Made by a program: the position numbers and the translations under genes. 64,000 nucleotides of DNA from Aphrophora alni. Lineage: Eukaryota; Arthropoda; Insecta; Hemiptera; Aphrophoridae. Below the pieces are notes generated by a model that made no database searches, had not been told where the DNA came from, and worked only from the letters and a program-made list of their open reading frames with translations. This document shows, one piece after another, positions 46,594 through 58,610 of the stretch. How positions within the stretch are numbered: the first letter of the stretch is position 1; each line of letters begins with the position of its first letter. The DNA is taken from the NCBI GenBank assembly GCA_963513935.1, contig OY740768.1, forward strand, positions 38,434,368 to 38,498,367, read 5' to 3'.

Positions 46594-49500
46594 GTTCGTG
46601 TAGACTAAATTTCCAATTTTTAATCAGAATATTTATGTTTGTAGTCTTTAAAAAGTAGGCTGATAATATTAATATAATTTGAACTATCACTATAGATAAA
46701 ACTTGATGTTAAATGAATATAATTATTTTATGAATATATTTTCAAATGAATATTTTTTGTGGTTAGTGTAAGTTAAATTTTTTTGATGGGGTTTTAAGGT
46801 GAAAAACCATTTCGGTCATTATCGCCTTAAATGCAATGTTAGAGTAATTTAATTATCTTGATCTTAAATTTTCCAAATTTGTTACCACCAAAATACTAAA
46901 ATTATGATATAATTTTTAATTTGTAAAATTTTAGGATTCCAAAGGAGTATCATAACTTTTGTTGTTAGGTTATATAGTCTATGTTGTTTTATTGTAATAG
47001 TAGCAAAAGCGGAAGTTATCCCACCCCCTAATAAATAATTTATTAAAACATTAAAAGAAAGCCGTGACAAGTTTATTTTAGCAATAAACTTTAAAAAAAA
47101 GGATATACCAATACTTGATACATAAATCTTACATTTGTTGACTAAACACTTTTGATTCCTTTGTACTTAGTGCCATATTTTTCAGACGTGTGAAATGATA
47201 TTTGATTTTCCTGCAGGGAGTTGCAGACTAGCTGCACCGATTGAGAGAGGTATCCCTCGTTATTCCCAATTAAAGACTCACACAACACAATCATTATCAT
47301 CCATATAGTCACACACAGTTCACATACATTATACAGTTACTTAATACTTTCACCTTAACTTAGGGTTTTCATCGCACAGGGGTGTTGACTTGCTGCACCT
47401 ATATAGAGGGGTTTAGTGTCTCTTGTGGAACCTGAGATATACAGGGGTGGAACAGTTAACACATTCTTCAAATATACATACACATACAACATACCAATAC
47501 TTTTTACATTTGGTAGTGGCTGTTAATCTTCAGAGGCAATGATACATACATACCCTACATTCATATATATATAAAGATTTTTTTAACTATGCAGAGCTAA
47601 AGTGTGTCTGGGAGTGCTTACCAGACCAGAGCATGACAACTTATGAATCTGGTAAACTGATGTGAGCCTGCTCAATCAAAGATGTATACACGGGTTCTGT
47701 TCACTAACCAGCCACTTTGATCCTTGGTCAGGAAGTGTTTGCAATGGTGAAGATGTCAGTACCTGCTCGCAGTTATGGGTCTGAACTGATGACCAACCTT
47801 TCGATCTAAGGAGGATAGTCCAGAGTTCTGGAATATGGAAATGATCAAAAGTGATCCTAAGATGACCCATTCCCAGAGACTCATCTGCAACTGCTGCGCT
47901 GGTAAACCCATGCATGACTTCTTCAAATGTCATTTCGGAATGTGAAAAGAAACAATTAACAGCATCTTCAGAGGAATCTATTTACATTGAAGCGAAGAAA
48001 AGAAATTTGGATGTAAGGATTATTATCAGCTTGTTACTGTGTAAAAATTACAACAGCTGATAAACAGACTTAGGTGATTGTTGTGCACCATATAAAGTAG
48101 CATATCTTGATTAATCTCTAGTGAATCTTCAAAAATGAGGTATCATTAGGTTTGTTATAAAAATATGCAAAAAAAGTTATTCAAGTAAAATTTTGATACA
48201 ATTAGCCATTTTAAAGTTATTCCTAACACTATTAGTGTATTGGAGGGCTAGAGGTCTTTATTTTATGTTCTTATTCTTCCTTTTTTTATCACGCAATGAT
48301 GACCGAGAGTTTTTGCCTTAAAAACAAGGAAAACTAAGTCTTAATTATATGTCTCCTTTAATTACTTAGGTTTATTAATAAATGTAGATTTTTTTAAAAG
48401 AGAAGGTAATTAGTTTTTTCAGAATCATACACTTTATAAAAACAGACTTAAAGTCCCATTCACATACTGTATTTACTTAAATTTTCGAGCTTCCTTGATT
48501 TGTTAATAATAATAATGGAAAATAATAAAGGTTTATAAAATTGGGGCCAAATAATGAAAAATAGTTCAAACTTTAACATTATTTATATAGCCTATATTAA
48601 TTATCCCAAAGTACTTATGACCTTCAAGATTATTTAAATTGCTTACAATTTATTTTCAGTACTAATACTTAACAAAGTAAATCTAATAAAGTGGGAAATT
48701 TAATGATCTTTATGAGGTGTGGCAATTAAATAACCGGACTGGGGCTACTAAACATATTATTGATCACCAATTACATTACAAAAATATTATCTCCTTCAAT
48801 GTATTCTCCATATGAATTTTCTATTATTCAAAGCAGTGCTGGAAGTGCGCAGTCAGCTTGTTGAAAAACTTTGTCTCTTTTGCTTTTAACATTGTCAAAT
48901 CTTCTCTCCTTTAGCTCTGATTTGACCTTAAGAAATAAGAAAAGTCACAGAAGGGAGGTCGGGTGTTTCAAAATGGTGATGGTGTATTTCGTAAAATTCG
49001 TCTTTACAGACAAGGCATAATGGACAGGCGGATTGTCTTGGTGAAGCATCCAGGAATTACTCTTCAAATCAGATCTTCGTCTTCTAACTCGTTCAAGAAG
49101 GACTATAAGAACCTCGACGTAATAATGTTGATTGACCGTCTGACCTTCGGGTACCCAATGAAATAGACAATTCCACTCTTGTCAAAAAAGAATCTTCATG
49201 GTCTTGAATTTTGATTTGTTCATTTTTGCTTTTTTTCCGTATTGAACTCGGGCTCTTCCAATGCATCGGGGCTTGTTTCAGGTAAAAAACTACAATTTAT
49301 CACAAGTAATTACTCTGTCTAACAATTCTGGATCATTGTCAATGTTGTTCCAAAGTTCAGCACAAATGTTTATTCTCGATTCTTTTTGCTCTGGAGTAAG
49401 AAGTTTTGGCACCATTTTTGCGCAAACTTTCTGCAGGTTCAATGATTCATGCAAAATCTGATGAATACTTCCTTTCTTAATTCCTGAGATTTCAGCAAGA

Positions 49501-52500
49501 GCTCGGATACTCTGACAACGATTTTCGCGGATCAATTTAGCAATTTACTGGATGTTGTCGTCCGTTTTCATTGTTGAGGGTCATCCAGGGCATGGATTGT
49601 CTTCGGTCATTTCATGTTCCTCCTTAAACATTTTAAACCACTATAAAACTTGTGTATGTGATAAACATTCACTTCCTTTAACATGGTAAGAGCTTCTGTA
49701 GCAGTATACCCCAGTTTCACAAGAGATTTGAGGTTAATTCGTTGCTCCATTTGAACAATTTGCATTTTTCCGACGAGACGGTAGCGCAAGGACTTGAACC
49801 GGTGATTACTATAGTGAGACTGAGTTATGTACAACTGTGCCCATAGAGTTTAGAGTGGGGGAAGCATAACAGGCAGAGGTGTTAAAACATGCCCCAGCGT
49901 ACTCGCTGTTTGCCGGTAGCAGCACCAGTTTGATTTTTTAATTGCCACACCTCGTATTTATACCAATAATGTGTTTATTATAAAAATTTTTTTAAATACA
50001 TACTAAATAATATATAACAATTTTACATGTTATAGTGGTGGAAAGTTAGTAGAACCTTCTCCTGAAATAGAAAGAGAATTAAAAGCTGAACTGGAAAGGG
50101 TTTCCAAACAGTTTGGTGGTGGTACAGGTGTAGACATGACCAAGTTTCCTGACTTCAAATTCGCAGGTTTGTTTCATTATACTAGGTTTATTTACATATA
50201 TGTAAAATCAGAATTTTTGAACAGCAATGTTTATAATGTACGATATCCCATATTCATACTTAGAATTGAGTAAAATATTGGTATTATATAACAATCCACT
50301 GGTTTACTTTTAATATTGTTCCTAAATTCAAGACCCTGTACTAAAAACATTGTACGCTGAAAATAGAAGAGGGGAAATAAAAATATTAAAAAAGTCATCA
50401 CAAAATTCCACAAATTATTTAAATAAAACCATTCATCCGAACTAAATTTTCTCCAAATACCTTTCGTTATTTTGGAAAATAAATTGTTGGATAAAAGATA
50501 TATGGAGCATTTTGTTTTCAAAAGCCTTCACAACATATTCTTTTCCCTCTAATAATTGTTGAATAGAAAACAATTAAATTAAAGTAAATAATTTTTACCT
50601 TATTATACAATATACAAATAGTTCCTTTCCACTTTCAGACTAATTTTATCCAATGTTCGAAAGGAAGGTAATATTACTTCGAATACTGTGTTAAATTGAT
50701 TAACCCTCCAACTGGTTTGTGTACCACAGTGATACACAAACTCCCGTCCCATACAGCGCTAATCGCTTTTTTTCTCTTCCAATTCAACATTTACCCTAGT
50801 AAAAAGTATTGTTCCGCAATAATTTTTATAGCATTGTAAAGCTAATCTTCCAAACAATAATATTCATACAACCAGAAGTCCATAAAACATTATAAATAAT
50901 ATTTAGTTAATTGGTAAAGTTTGTGTATTTCATAACGCGGTAACATTCATAGCAGTAAAACATAAAATTACATCATTCTTCGTCTAATATACACAAATCC
51001 ATATTTCTGTTCAACTAATCTACAGTAACAGTATTGTATAGAAGATTTCTTCATCTTTCAATCTGTGTTTTCTAAATCGTTCTAACTGTTATAATTTAGG
51101 ATCTATAAAAATTAAACAAAATCAAGAATTCTTTACAAGTTTTTTCACTCTAAAAATCACATTTAAAAAAAAAAAAAAAAAAAACAACTTATAGCCTAGT
51201 AAAAAATATTGTGTCAGAATAATTTATCATTGTAAAGCTCATGTTTCAACTTTTCATAGTTATATAACCTAAATGCCATATGACGAAATGTAAAAATCTA
51301 ATAATTTGATGCTGTGTTTTAACACTAGGGAGTAGCATGTGACAGAATGTCGCAATATAAAAAAATTTGACCTTGTTAGAATAATTTTTGTTAATGTTAA
51401 TACTTGTCCAAATATCATAAGTTGACAATATTTTAAGTATTTTTTTCTTTTCTTCTTTCGAGCTACGTATTCAAAATTATTGTAGCTCTCATAGTTTTGA
51501 GATAAGCTATATACATTCTATGAAGTGTTACCAAGATGACCTATTCCCGTTTGTCTTTTCTAGTAGTTCTAATCGATCTTTTATATTGATCTATTTTAAC
51601 AGTTCTGTATATCATTCGAAAGATTAAATTTAGGTCTTTGATTGGGTACAAATCACCACATCATAGGGCGGTTCTCCACCACAAACAATTCTTGCTAGGT
51701 TCTCTCTTGTGGAATTTTAGTGTTGTGTAGAGTGATTTATTTGTTATAATTTATTTATACATATAAGTGTTAGTGCTTCTACAATTTATTTTTTTGAGTT
51801 ATTTTAATATTTTCAGTATATTTGTTTACAGGTCTATCCCATAAGTTTTCAGCTATTTAATAAAAGTTTGTATGTGAATATTTCCTTGAAATTGATTTGA
51901 TATAAATTTGTAATTGTATAGGGACAATTTCTCATTCTCGGCTATCTTACTCTGAAATATATGACTTTTGAAAATAACAGTTTAATTTTTTGCACTTATT
52001 TACATAATAGTACGGTATATTACAAGTTGTGTTTAATATTACTATTTTTATTACTATTACTATTTTTAATGAATTTTTCAAAATAGGCCTAACTCTAGCT
52101 GCTAATTTTTACTTTTTATGTAAATATATTTTTGTTACTGAAAGTTTTATAAATTGATTTTTGTTTTTACCAACATTTATTCACAACTATATTACAATTT
52201 TTTTGTATATTATATAAAAAGGTGCAAACTTTTTGTTGTATGGTATGCAATATGCAAAGGTTTTTTTGTGACCTTTAGGCTTTGGTTATTGCACGATATT
52301 TTTGATTCCTGACATACTAACTCCTAACATTTTACATCTACCATTATTTTTATTACAGACATGAATTTTATGCATTTTTCTGAGAAAATTGATATATTAC
52401 AAGTTGTGATTTAGACATTATTACTATTTTTGGTGAATTTTTTGGCCTGACTTTTTACCTAATTTCCACTTTTTATAAAAAATTTATTTTTTTCTAATGA

Positions 52501-54998
52501 AAATTTTATAAATTGATTTTTAGTTTTACCTACATTTATTCAAAACTATATTACAAAACTTTTTATATGTTGAAAAATATTAAAAAAAATTTCTTATTAT
52601 TTGGTTTTCTGTGGCGTTTTCACTTTATTTTTTGATTCCTAACATACTAACTCCAAAATATTTATATCTTACATTTTGTTCATTACACAGATAAATTCTT
52701 TGCACCTTACTGAGAAAAATTAAAAAATGAGCAAAACTGGCTAAATTTATAGTTGGCGGTTGTAGGGTTATCATACTTTTATTTGCTGACAAATTTAGAT
52801 CTGCTTGTATGTTGGTTGCTACAGCCATTTCAATATCTACAATTTGGCTCTGGTTTCTAATTTCTCTTTGAGAAATAACTTCTTCAAAATCAGGCCTATC
52901 ATGACATGTTTTCAATCTTTCCATTTGAACAGCAGAATTTTTTTTACTGGACATAACGGAAATTTCGCCTTTTTTTAGTTTACATTGTTTCAATTCAGCT
53001 GATAATTTTTTTCTATTTGCTTTTAGTGTACCTACAGCATGTGTGTTTCTTTTAGTTAGCTTGAGGCATAAGTTCGGCAACTGTACCAATTGTCCATAAA
53101 AATAACATGGCCTTTCGACAAGTAACTTTCACACTTGTTTAGTACAACCTGTTCACTAACTGAAAACATTTCTGAGGCAGTTGGCTCTTGTCCAGTATAA
53201 ATCTTGAATAGGTAACAGTAACAAGTAACAGAGTTGCAAACTTTATAAATAGTTATCCCAAACCTGGCTCTTTTAGCTGAATGACATGACTTTCATCTAC
53301 ACATATGCATTTCCCAGGTGGAAATACCTTTTGGATGAATTCAAAAATATATTTTAATAGGTTTAATCTTTCGTCATTTGTCATTTGGTGTATCTGATGA
53401 TGAAATATGTAGCTGTTTCCCCATAGATAGAATAATGCATAATTCTCCTAATCGACCAATAATCAGAATTGTCGGATTTTGTGCCATTAGAATAAGAGCA
53501 AAACATGCTTTTATTTCATCAGGGCTAACAGCTACCCAGGTCAGATTAGGCTGATCACCATCAGGAGCTTGGTCTATATGTAAAGTCTCGTCTGCATATC
53601 TATTAGTTTTATTAGTGACCTGAATCCAAAATGTTTGTAGTAAAAATTGATCTAAAACTTTAATTCGGTAGAATCAACATTCAGTTGCCTGGCAACAACT
53701 GGATTTATTCCAGAATTACCTGTAAACTGAACGTTATTGGGATTGTTTGCTTCGTTTTTCCATTGCCAATGTGTGAGGTTAGGCCTAGACTTGTATAATT
53801 TGTTGTACTTCGTTTTTGTCTTCAGTTGAGTCAATTTCACTACTTTCATTCAAAGCTACATCCTCCCTCTCATTTTCACTTATTTCACCATCACTTTCAT
53901 TCAAATAGTTTTCCACAAAATCATTAAAACGCTCAGAAGTAAGGAACCGATCCTGACGCGAAGTCATGTTTCTCAGCTGACGACACTGAATAACTGTTTA
54001 CAAACAAATCAACTATTCCATAGTCAAATCGGTATAAAATTGTCAATTTAACTATCGAAAGTAGTAACCATAAGGAACAGTGGTGACTTGATCAATATCT
54101 AAGATGGTGGATTACTATATGCAATCTAAATACGTGCAGCGCCTGTCTTTGGTAATTGTGCAATCGTTTACTGAAGAATGGCATGGCTCGTATTTGGTTC
54201 TCAATGGGTTAATAAACGTTGCTTGAACTTTCTCATTTATTCATAATATAAACAGAACAATATTCTTGTATGTAAATTATGAATGATATAGATTGTTAAG
54301 TCTATATTCATCCCTCGGCCTTAATTACTCTGGAACATTCATTTTCTTTTGAATTAATAAATTGTTCCAGTCATTTTTGACCTTTTTACCAAAATTTGGA
54401 GAAATCAAGCTTTTAAAATAGTACTTTTAATTTTTTTATCATATATTTCTGAAATGTTATTTTGTGTTAAATGAAATCAATATGTTTCGTTAATTCCAAA
54501 CTCCAACTAAAAGTTAACATTTTCTGATAAATCTGTATTTGATGGTATTATCGGTGGCTTGGTGCCATAATGACATTAGTAAACAACACTTTTTTGGGCA
54601 CAGAGGCAGCCAAAATGAATATATCCACACAAATTTCTACATCGAGTAATTCTTCTTCTAGTGGTCGACTTCTTAAGTCTTAACTCATGTCTTCTGATAT
54701 CCTAATACAGTTTTGTGAAGTTTCTTGCCCTCCTCTGATCACCATCAAGCTTAGAAATATTGAGTTATAATTAACAAAGTTCTTTTTGTACAGAGAGTGA
54801 TAAAGTTAAATTCATAAAAAGAATCCAATATTATCTAACCTGCCATAGAAATTTTATTGAATCAGAAAAAGATTGGGTGATACACAATATGTCTTTCTTT
54901 TATAGTAATTGCTTTTTAATGTTCTCTTTTTTTATATTATTTGAAGAAAATAATTATCTTCTTTTGTTCCAGATCCTCCATTGGATGCAGTAAAGTAA
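46439..54998 (+). CDS. ATPsynCF6: ATP synthase-coupling factor 6, mitochondrial (F6 subunit)
   Basis: Spliced coding region of 312 bases, 103 residues. Exons are 46439-46593, 50036-50166 and 54973-54998, all with GT-AG borders (CAG/GTTCGT; TATAG; GCAG/GTTTGT; TTCCAG). The product starts MQATQLLARARVAVPVLVRR, an arginine-rich amphipathic mitochondrial presequence. The conserved core follows: KASDPIQQLFLDKIREYKSK, then SSGGKLVEPSPEIERELKAE, QFGG and the FPDFKF motif. It ends DPPLDAVK. Length and motifs agree with insect coupling factor 6 (usually about 105 residues). The protein is a peripheral-stalk subunit joining F1 to Fo at the inner membrane. The ATG is preceded five bases upstream by an acceptor (TTTTAG), so an untranslated 5' exon exists further left; the left arm of the inverted repeat (donor at about 44937) is one candidate. 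Both introns are filled with transposon relics. The gene is convergent with the polymerase epsilon gene. Confidence 0.95.
46794..48330. mobile_element. Possible element bounded by inverted AAGGYRAAAAAC motifs
   Basis: The left end TTTTAAGGTGAAAAACCATT then TCGGTCATTATCGCC, and the right end, inverted, TTTTTAAGGCAAAAACTCTC then GGTCATCATTGC, form a 40-bp inverted pair about 1.5 kb apart. The same terminal sequence appears in family C copies at 17113 and 20576. The interior is GC-richer (about 47200-47950) and includes two GCTGCACC words. An 85-codon minus frame (47676-47933) there is not recognised. It lies in intron 1 of the coupling factor 6 gene. Confidence 0.45.
48713..49954 (-). mobile_element. 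mariner element, 1242 bp
   Basis: The tips TGAGGTGTGGCAATTAAATA (left) and, inverted, CGAGGTGTGGCAATTAAAAA (right) are flanked by TA. The size fits a full-length mariner. It contains one broken transposase gene on the minus strand and sits in intron 1 of the coupling factor 6 gene, in opposite orientation. Confidence 0.9.
48795..49750 (-). pseudogene. mariner transposase, decayed
   Basis: It starts MEQRINLKSLVKLGYTATEA at 49750, the usual opening of insect mariner transposases. The helix-turn-helix follows (IRENRCQSIRALAEISG, then SIHQILHESLNLQKVCAKMV, 49530-49440), and PKLLTPEQKESR. The first catalytic aspartate is seen in TCDK (about 49295), the second in HQDNPPVH (about 49045). The third aspartate (normally in SPDLAPCDF) is lost in a damaged stretch near 48955-48935, with LFLFPKVKSEL-like sequence after it. 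Multiple stops and shifts, including one directly after the first aspartate. About 318 codons in span, close to the 340-350 expected. Confidence 0.88.
50036..50166 (+). CDS. ATPsynCF6: Coupling factor 6, coding exon 2
   Basis: Completes the split serine, then GGKLVEPSPEIERELKAELE to MTKFPDFKFA and one base of the next aspartate. Acceptor TGTTATAG, donor GCAG/GTTTGT. Confidence 0.95.
52014..52690. repeat. Imperfect direct duplication, period about 330-380
   Basis: TATATTACAAGTTGTG (52016 and 52391), TTTTATAAATTGATTTTT (about 52145 and 52503), ACATTTATTCA (about 52173 and 52532) and GATTCCT(G/A)ACATACTAACTCC (about 52304 and 52635) occur in the same order twice. Non-coding and within the presumed piggyBac element. 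Confidence 0.75.
52860..53967 (-). pseudogene. piggyBac-type transposase, decayed
   Basis: It begins MTSRQDRFLTSERFNDFVEN at 53967 with an acidic N-terminus. DETLHIDQAPDGDQPNLTWV (about 53600-53540) and the start of the DDD core follow. The first catalytic region reads GKCICVDESHV (about 53315). The next is GHVIFMDNWYS (about 53110), including the second aspartate. After it come KRNTHAVGTLKANRKKLSAE and LKKGEISVMSSKKN (about 53050-52940), then TCHDRPDFEEVIS. Frameshifts lie near 53650, 53280 and 53080. The third catalytic region and the cysteine-rich tail are missing: the frame runs on after 52860 into unrelated sequence. Family known from its TTAA cut-and-paste reaction; this copy cannot be active. 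Confidence 0.88.
54213..54972. other. Remainder of intron 2 of the coupling factor 6 gene
   Basis: No separate gene recognised. A minus-strand stretch at 54570-54720 is basic and cysteine-containing in one frame but not assigned. Confidence 0.4.
54973..54998 (+). CDS. ATPsynCF6: Coupling factor 6, coding exon 3 (26 bases of CDS)
   Basis: After the acceptor TTGTTCCAG, the codons read (G)AT CCT CCA TTG GAT GCA GTA AAG TAA, giving DPPLDAVK and stop. Only eight residues are encoded here, so the exon would be missed without the upstream frame. Confidence 0.9.
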
Positions 54999-55165
54999 TT
55001 CTGCTGTTAAAATCCATCTATGATTGCAATTTTAGAAAATATTTCCTATTTAGAACAACTGATTTAAAATTTTCATTTTGTACAATGTTCTAGAAAAAAG
55101 TATTAAATTATTACATTATAAATTTCTTTTTACTTAAAAACTTTACCATCTTATTTAACCTTTGA

Positions 55166-55171
55166 AATAAA
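55166..55171 (+). promoter_or_regulatory. Polyadenylation signal candidate, coupling factor 6
   Basis: AATAAA, 168 bases after the stop codon. It is the first canonical signal on the plus strand after the gene. Confidence 0.55.
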
Positions 55172-55684
55172 AATACTGGCTCCATAAAATTGTATAAATT
55201 TGCCTGTTCTTACTCACAAAGCCATTATTTTAACACTTACAACAGTAGTAAAGCCATTTCACAGTTAACAAGACAATAAACTTAGATGAAATTATCATCT
55301 GACTACAACATTATTCAAAGTAAAGTAGTTATTCAATCAAAATAGTTTGAATAATAAAATATTTCTTTGTAGGGTGTAAATGTGTAGAGATTGGAGCTGT
55401 ATCAAGCACTTTTCTTTCTCACTTGCAATAGTGCAGAGAAAGTTTTGTGATGACTTAAATGCCAGTTTTTCGCAGTAATGGAGTTCTCTACTGATTTTTT
55501 TCTCAATCAAAGTGAAATGTGAGGATTAATATCTTGGAACATTTAGCTAAAAATAAAAATAGTTTGATTGCCACCATTAAACTATATCATAATCAAATAA
55601 TATTTACACTTAGATCGACTTTGTGTTACAAGTAAAGCAAGTCAAAAGAATTACACATGATCATATTTTTCAAGAAATTTGATG

Positions 55685-55940
55685 TAATTTAAACTCAAAC
55701 ACAAAGTTTTTGATGTAGAACAAAAACTCAAACACAAGATCTCACAAAAATTAATGTTTATTTAATCAAACACGTTTCATCGACAAAGTCGACATCCTCA
55801 AGTAATATATAGTTTTGTTATTGTAGCTCATGTATCACTGAGGATGCCTTTGTGTCCTTTGTTGTTAAAATGTTTTTGATTAAATAAACGTTAATTTTTG
55901 TGAGATCTTGTGTTTGAGTTTTTGTTCTACATAATTTAAA
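55685..55940. mobile_element. Palindromic hammerhead-like element with 9-bp flanking repeats
   Basis: TAATTTAAA lies at 55685-55693 and 55932-55940. The arms are about 55713-55775 and 55870-55931. They are inverse copies from TGTAGAACAAAAACTCAAAC inwards through CACAAGATCTCACAAAAATT to TTTATTTAATCAAA. The centre holds two diverged heads pointing at each other. On the minus strand, CTTGAGGATGTCGACTTTGT then CGATGAAACGTG (55771-55802). On the plus strand, CACTGAGGATGCC (about 55837). The first has a six-pair hairpin GUCGAC/GUCGAU with loop UUU. The body is the same as the 85-bp insertion at 20917. Confidence 0.75.
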
Positions 55941-58600
55941 TTATTAGACATAGGTCTACCTCTTGATTTATAACTCCTTAAAATCCATTAGGCTCCAATA
56001 ATTACGTACATCCACAAGAAGGGTGTATTTTCTTCATACACAAATTATATAATTTAAATGTATAAAATATTACCATTGCTATTTTTATAACTAAACTTGT
56101 TTATTTTTAGGCTTACTTTGTCAAAAATGTAGGTATTTAGATACCAGGGTCCGACTGCCTACTATGCAAACAATTGAGGTAACTATTGTTTCCAGTTTCC
56201 ACTAGGCTACCAGTGCCTATCTAGCTAATATTTTAGTCTCTACTGTGTTTGTAATCTTGTATTTTTTTTCTGATTGGAAACAAATAAGCCACCAACAAGG
56301 TAAAATGTAACCAGTTAGGTTGGACTGTATTTGTACCCTAAGGAACTGAGTAAAATAACTGCAATTAAAATGGTTATATAATGGCTACATTATTTTATAA
56401 CAAATGGACCTTTTATATTTTTTCTCTGTTCCAATATTATGAGTCATGTCATTACAATTATTGATAACAACTATGTCTGTGTGCCATACAGCTGTCAATA
56501 AAATGGAAATAATTTTTCTTTAGTCACATTAGATATAATTGAATGTCAAATTGAGTTCGGAAAAATAAAAATGTCTAAGAATTTGATTGTATAAAAGATG
56601 AGCGAATTTGAAACCAGGGCACTGTCAATGTTTTGTCTGTTAACCTTGTCAGGCCACAAAAAAAAACCATTACCAATAGTGCTATTTTACTTGTATCCCT
56701 TGCAACACAATTTCATTTTATTAGCCGTACTAGTGATAGTACAACGTGCCAAAGTGTGATTGTCACAATGCACATGTACACGACAGAATAGAAGTTTGTA
56801 TACTGGACCTTGACAGTTAAGGAGTTAATTTTGGACTACTAGATTTAATGTTAATGTCTCGAATATCTTTAAAAACTAAGTGTTTTTATATAATAGTTTT
56901 AAAAAATTTCTTCCAATGAAAAGCTTAATTTAAGTGGGCCTTCTTGGTGGGAGATAATAAAACAAGCTTAAAACCAAAATACCTAATAACAAACTGACGA
57001 TTAACACACAATGTTTGTAGTATAGAAAAAAAATGTTAGAAGTCTATGAAATGATAGAACAGAGTGTTCAAATAGGCACTCATAACATGTGATTTAGTGT
57101 TGAAGTGAAATTACGAACCAGTAATTCCCAAGCGATTCTTTGAAGTAGTTTTGTTTTACTTTTATTTCATCACCCGTAAGGATGGATAAAGTTGACTCAT
57201 GGGAGAGTAGGTGATGTGGAGCAGACAATATTGAATGGAATGACCACAAATAATTTTGGAATGTAATAACCACTTTAAATTTATTTAGGGATTCAATATG
57301 TCACCAGCAGGGAGAAATATAACAAAAATAGTTATTTTAGTTTTTTTTTATGTTGACAAACTTAAAACGGCTGACAAATTTTAATTTCTAAAACTCATTT
57401 TATTTTTGAAGCAACTGGTTATTTATGGGTTAAAGATTTTGAATTTCAACAATTATCCACAAAAAAAAATAGCTGGAAAAACAACAGTTTCATGAGGGAT
57501 AACCTCCATTTTTGTAGTGAGTTTCACAACTAGGAAATATTTTAAGTGCATATTTAAGTTATGTTTGGGTCAAAGAGGAGAAAAGAAATTTGTGTTCCTT
57601 TGCGATAACTTGAAATTAAATTGTTTTGATAAATTTTGCAAAACAAAAAACTAAGGTGATTTGTGGGTAAGATACTTTTCTTTTTTTATGCTTCCTAAAA
57701 AGATATTTGAAATCATAATTAAAAATAGCTATATCTCAAAACTTGTGCAACATGACTTTACATAATTTATGTCTTTCTCCTTTTCATTCTTTACTATTTG
57801 ATGGCATACCCTAATAAAATATTATTTCATATGAGCTTCTATTAAATAGCTTCTTTACAAATGTTTGTCTTAAAATCATTAACATTGTAAAGCGAGCAAC
57901 TTCGTGAATCTTAGAGACTGACTTTTTTTTTTTTTTTTGGAATTGCATAACTTATGATCAAGAAATGAATTGAATTTTAAAATGACATGGTATTTAACTT
58001 TGCATAGACTTGCTCGCAAATATGGTTCACCAGCAAATTAAAGATGTCTTACTGGTCCTTATTGTTCAAAATATGATCAGTTCAAACAATTTGTTCTATT
58101 CATGCGGTGTGCATGAAAGTTCAAATATATTGTAACTTTTTTAAATATACAATAGAATTAAATTAATTATTAAGACTTACTTGTTAGTTGATAAATACAA
58201 GTGATTAACATAATGATGGCTATAACAGTGTTAAGTAGAATCCAAATTTAATGTGAATGTTATAAAGCGTTTATATGAAGTAAGGTTAACTAAATAGTAA
58301 AAAAAGTAGTACAGAATAGTGCATCGGATGAAAGTGTGACTATACCTATGGCTATTAAGACAGTGCACTATATATATTATCATAAAATTTATTATGAATT
58401 ATTACAAATACAAAATTAAATAGAAATTTGGAAATATAATTATATAAATATATACACACAAAAATGATTGGATATAATATATAAAAGACTGTATATGACT
58501 TTAAACACAGAAATATAAAAACTAATCTCTATGTTAACGAAATATGAAAAGAAATGGTTCTTTTTATAAAAGATTAAAAAATTTAATAACCCGGATGAAA
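55941..58600. other. Intergenic region between two convergent genes
   Basis: AT-rich, no gene recognised. A T-run lies at 57926-57939. A weak TTAA-bounded inverted pair (TTAACCTTGTCAGG near 56639; inverse TTAACTGTCAAGG near 56820) may be a small degraded element. Confidence 0.45.
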
Positions 58601-58604
58601 TTGA

Positions 58605-58610
58605 ATGATT
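58605..58610 (-). promoter_or_regulatory. Polyadenylation signal candidate, polymerase epsilon
   Basis: TTTATT on the plus strand (AATAAA on the minus), about 670 bases past the stop codon at 59277. Another lies at about 58388. Confidence 0.35.

Larger units (their letters stand above)
50700..54212 (-). mobile_element. piggyBac-like element, about 3.5 kb, TTAA-flanked
   Basis: TTAA followed by CCCTCCAACTGG lies at 50700. The inverse at the other end is TTAA followed by CCCATTGAGAACC (TTAA at 54209-54212). TTAA targets and CCC-type tips are typical of piggyBac. The tips match for only a few bases, so the pairing is probable rather than proven. The transposase relic occupies the right third, minus strand. 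The left part is AT-rich filler with an internal duplication. Confidence 0.6.

Noticed and set aside
47676..47933. Minus-strand 85-codon frame as a host gene
   Set aside because: It lies inside a segment bounded by repeated inverted motifs and has no known family; left as part of an unassigned insert.
56639..56835. Small TTAA-bounded inverted pair
   Set aside because: The similarity of the tips is short and gapped; it could be chance.
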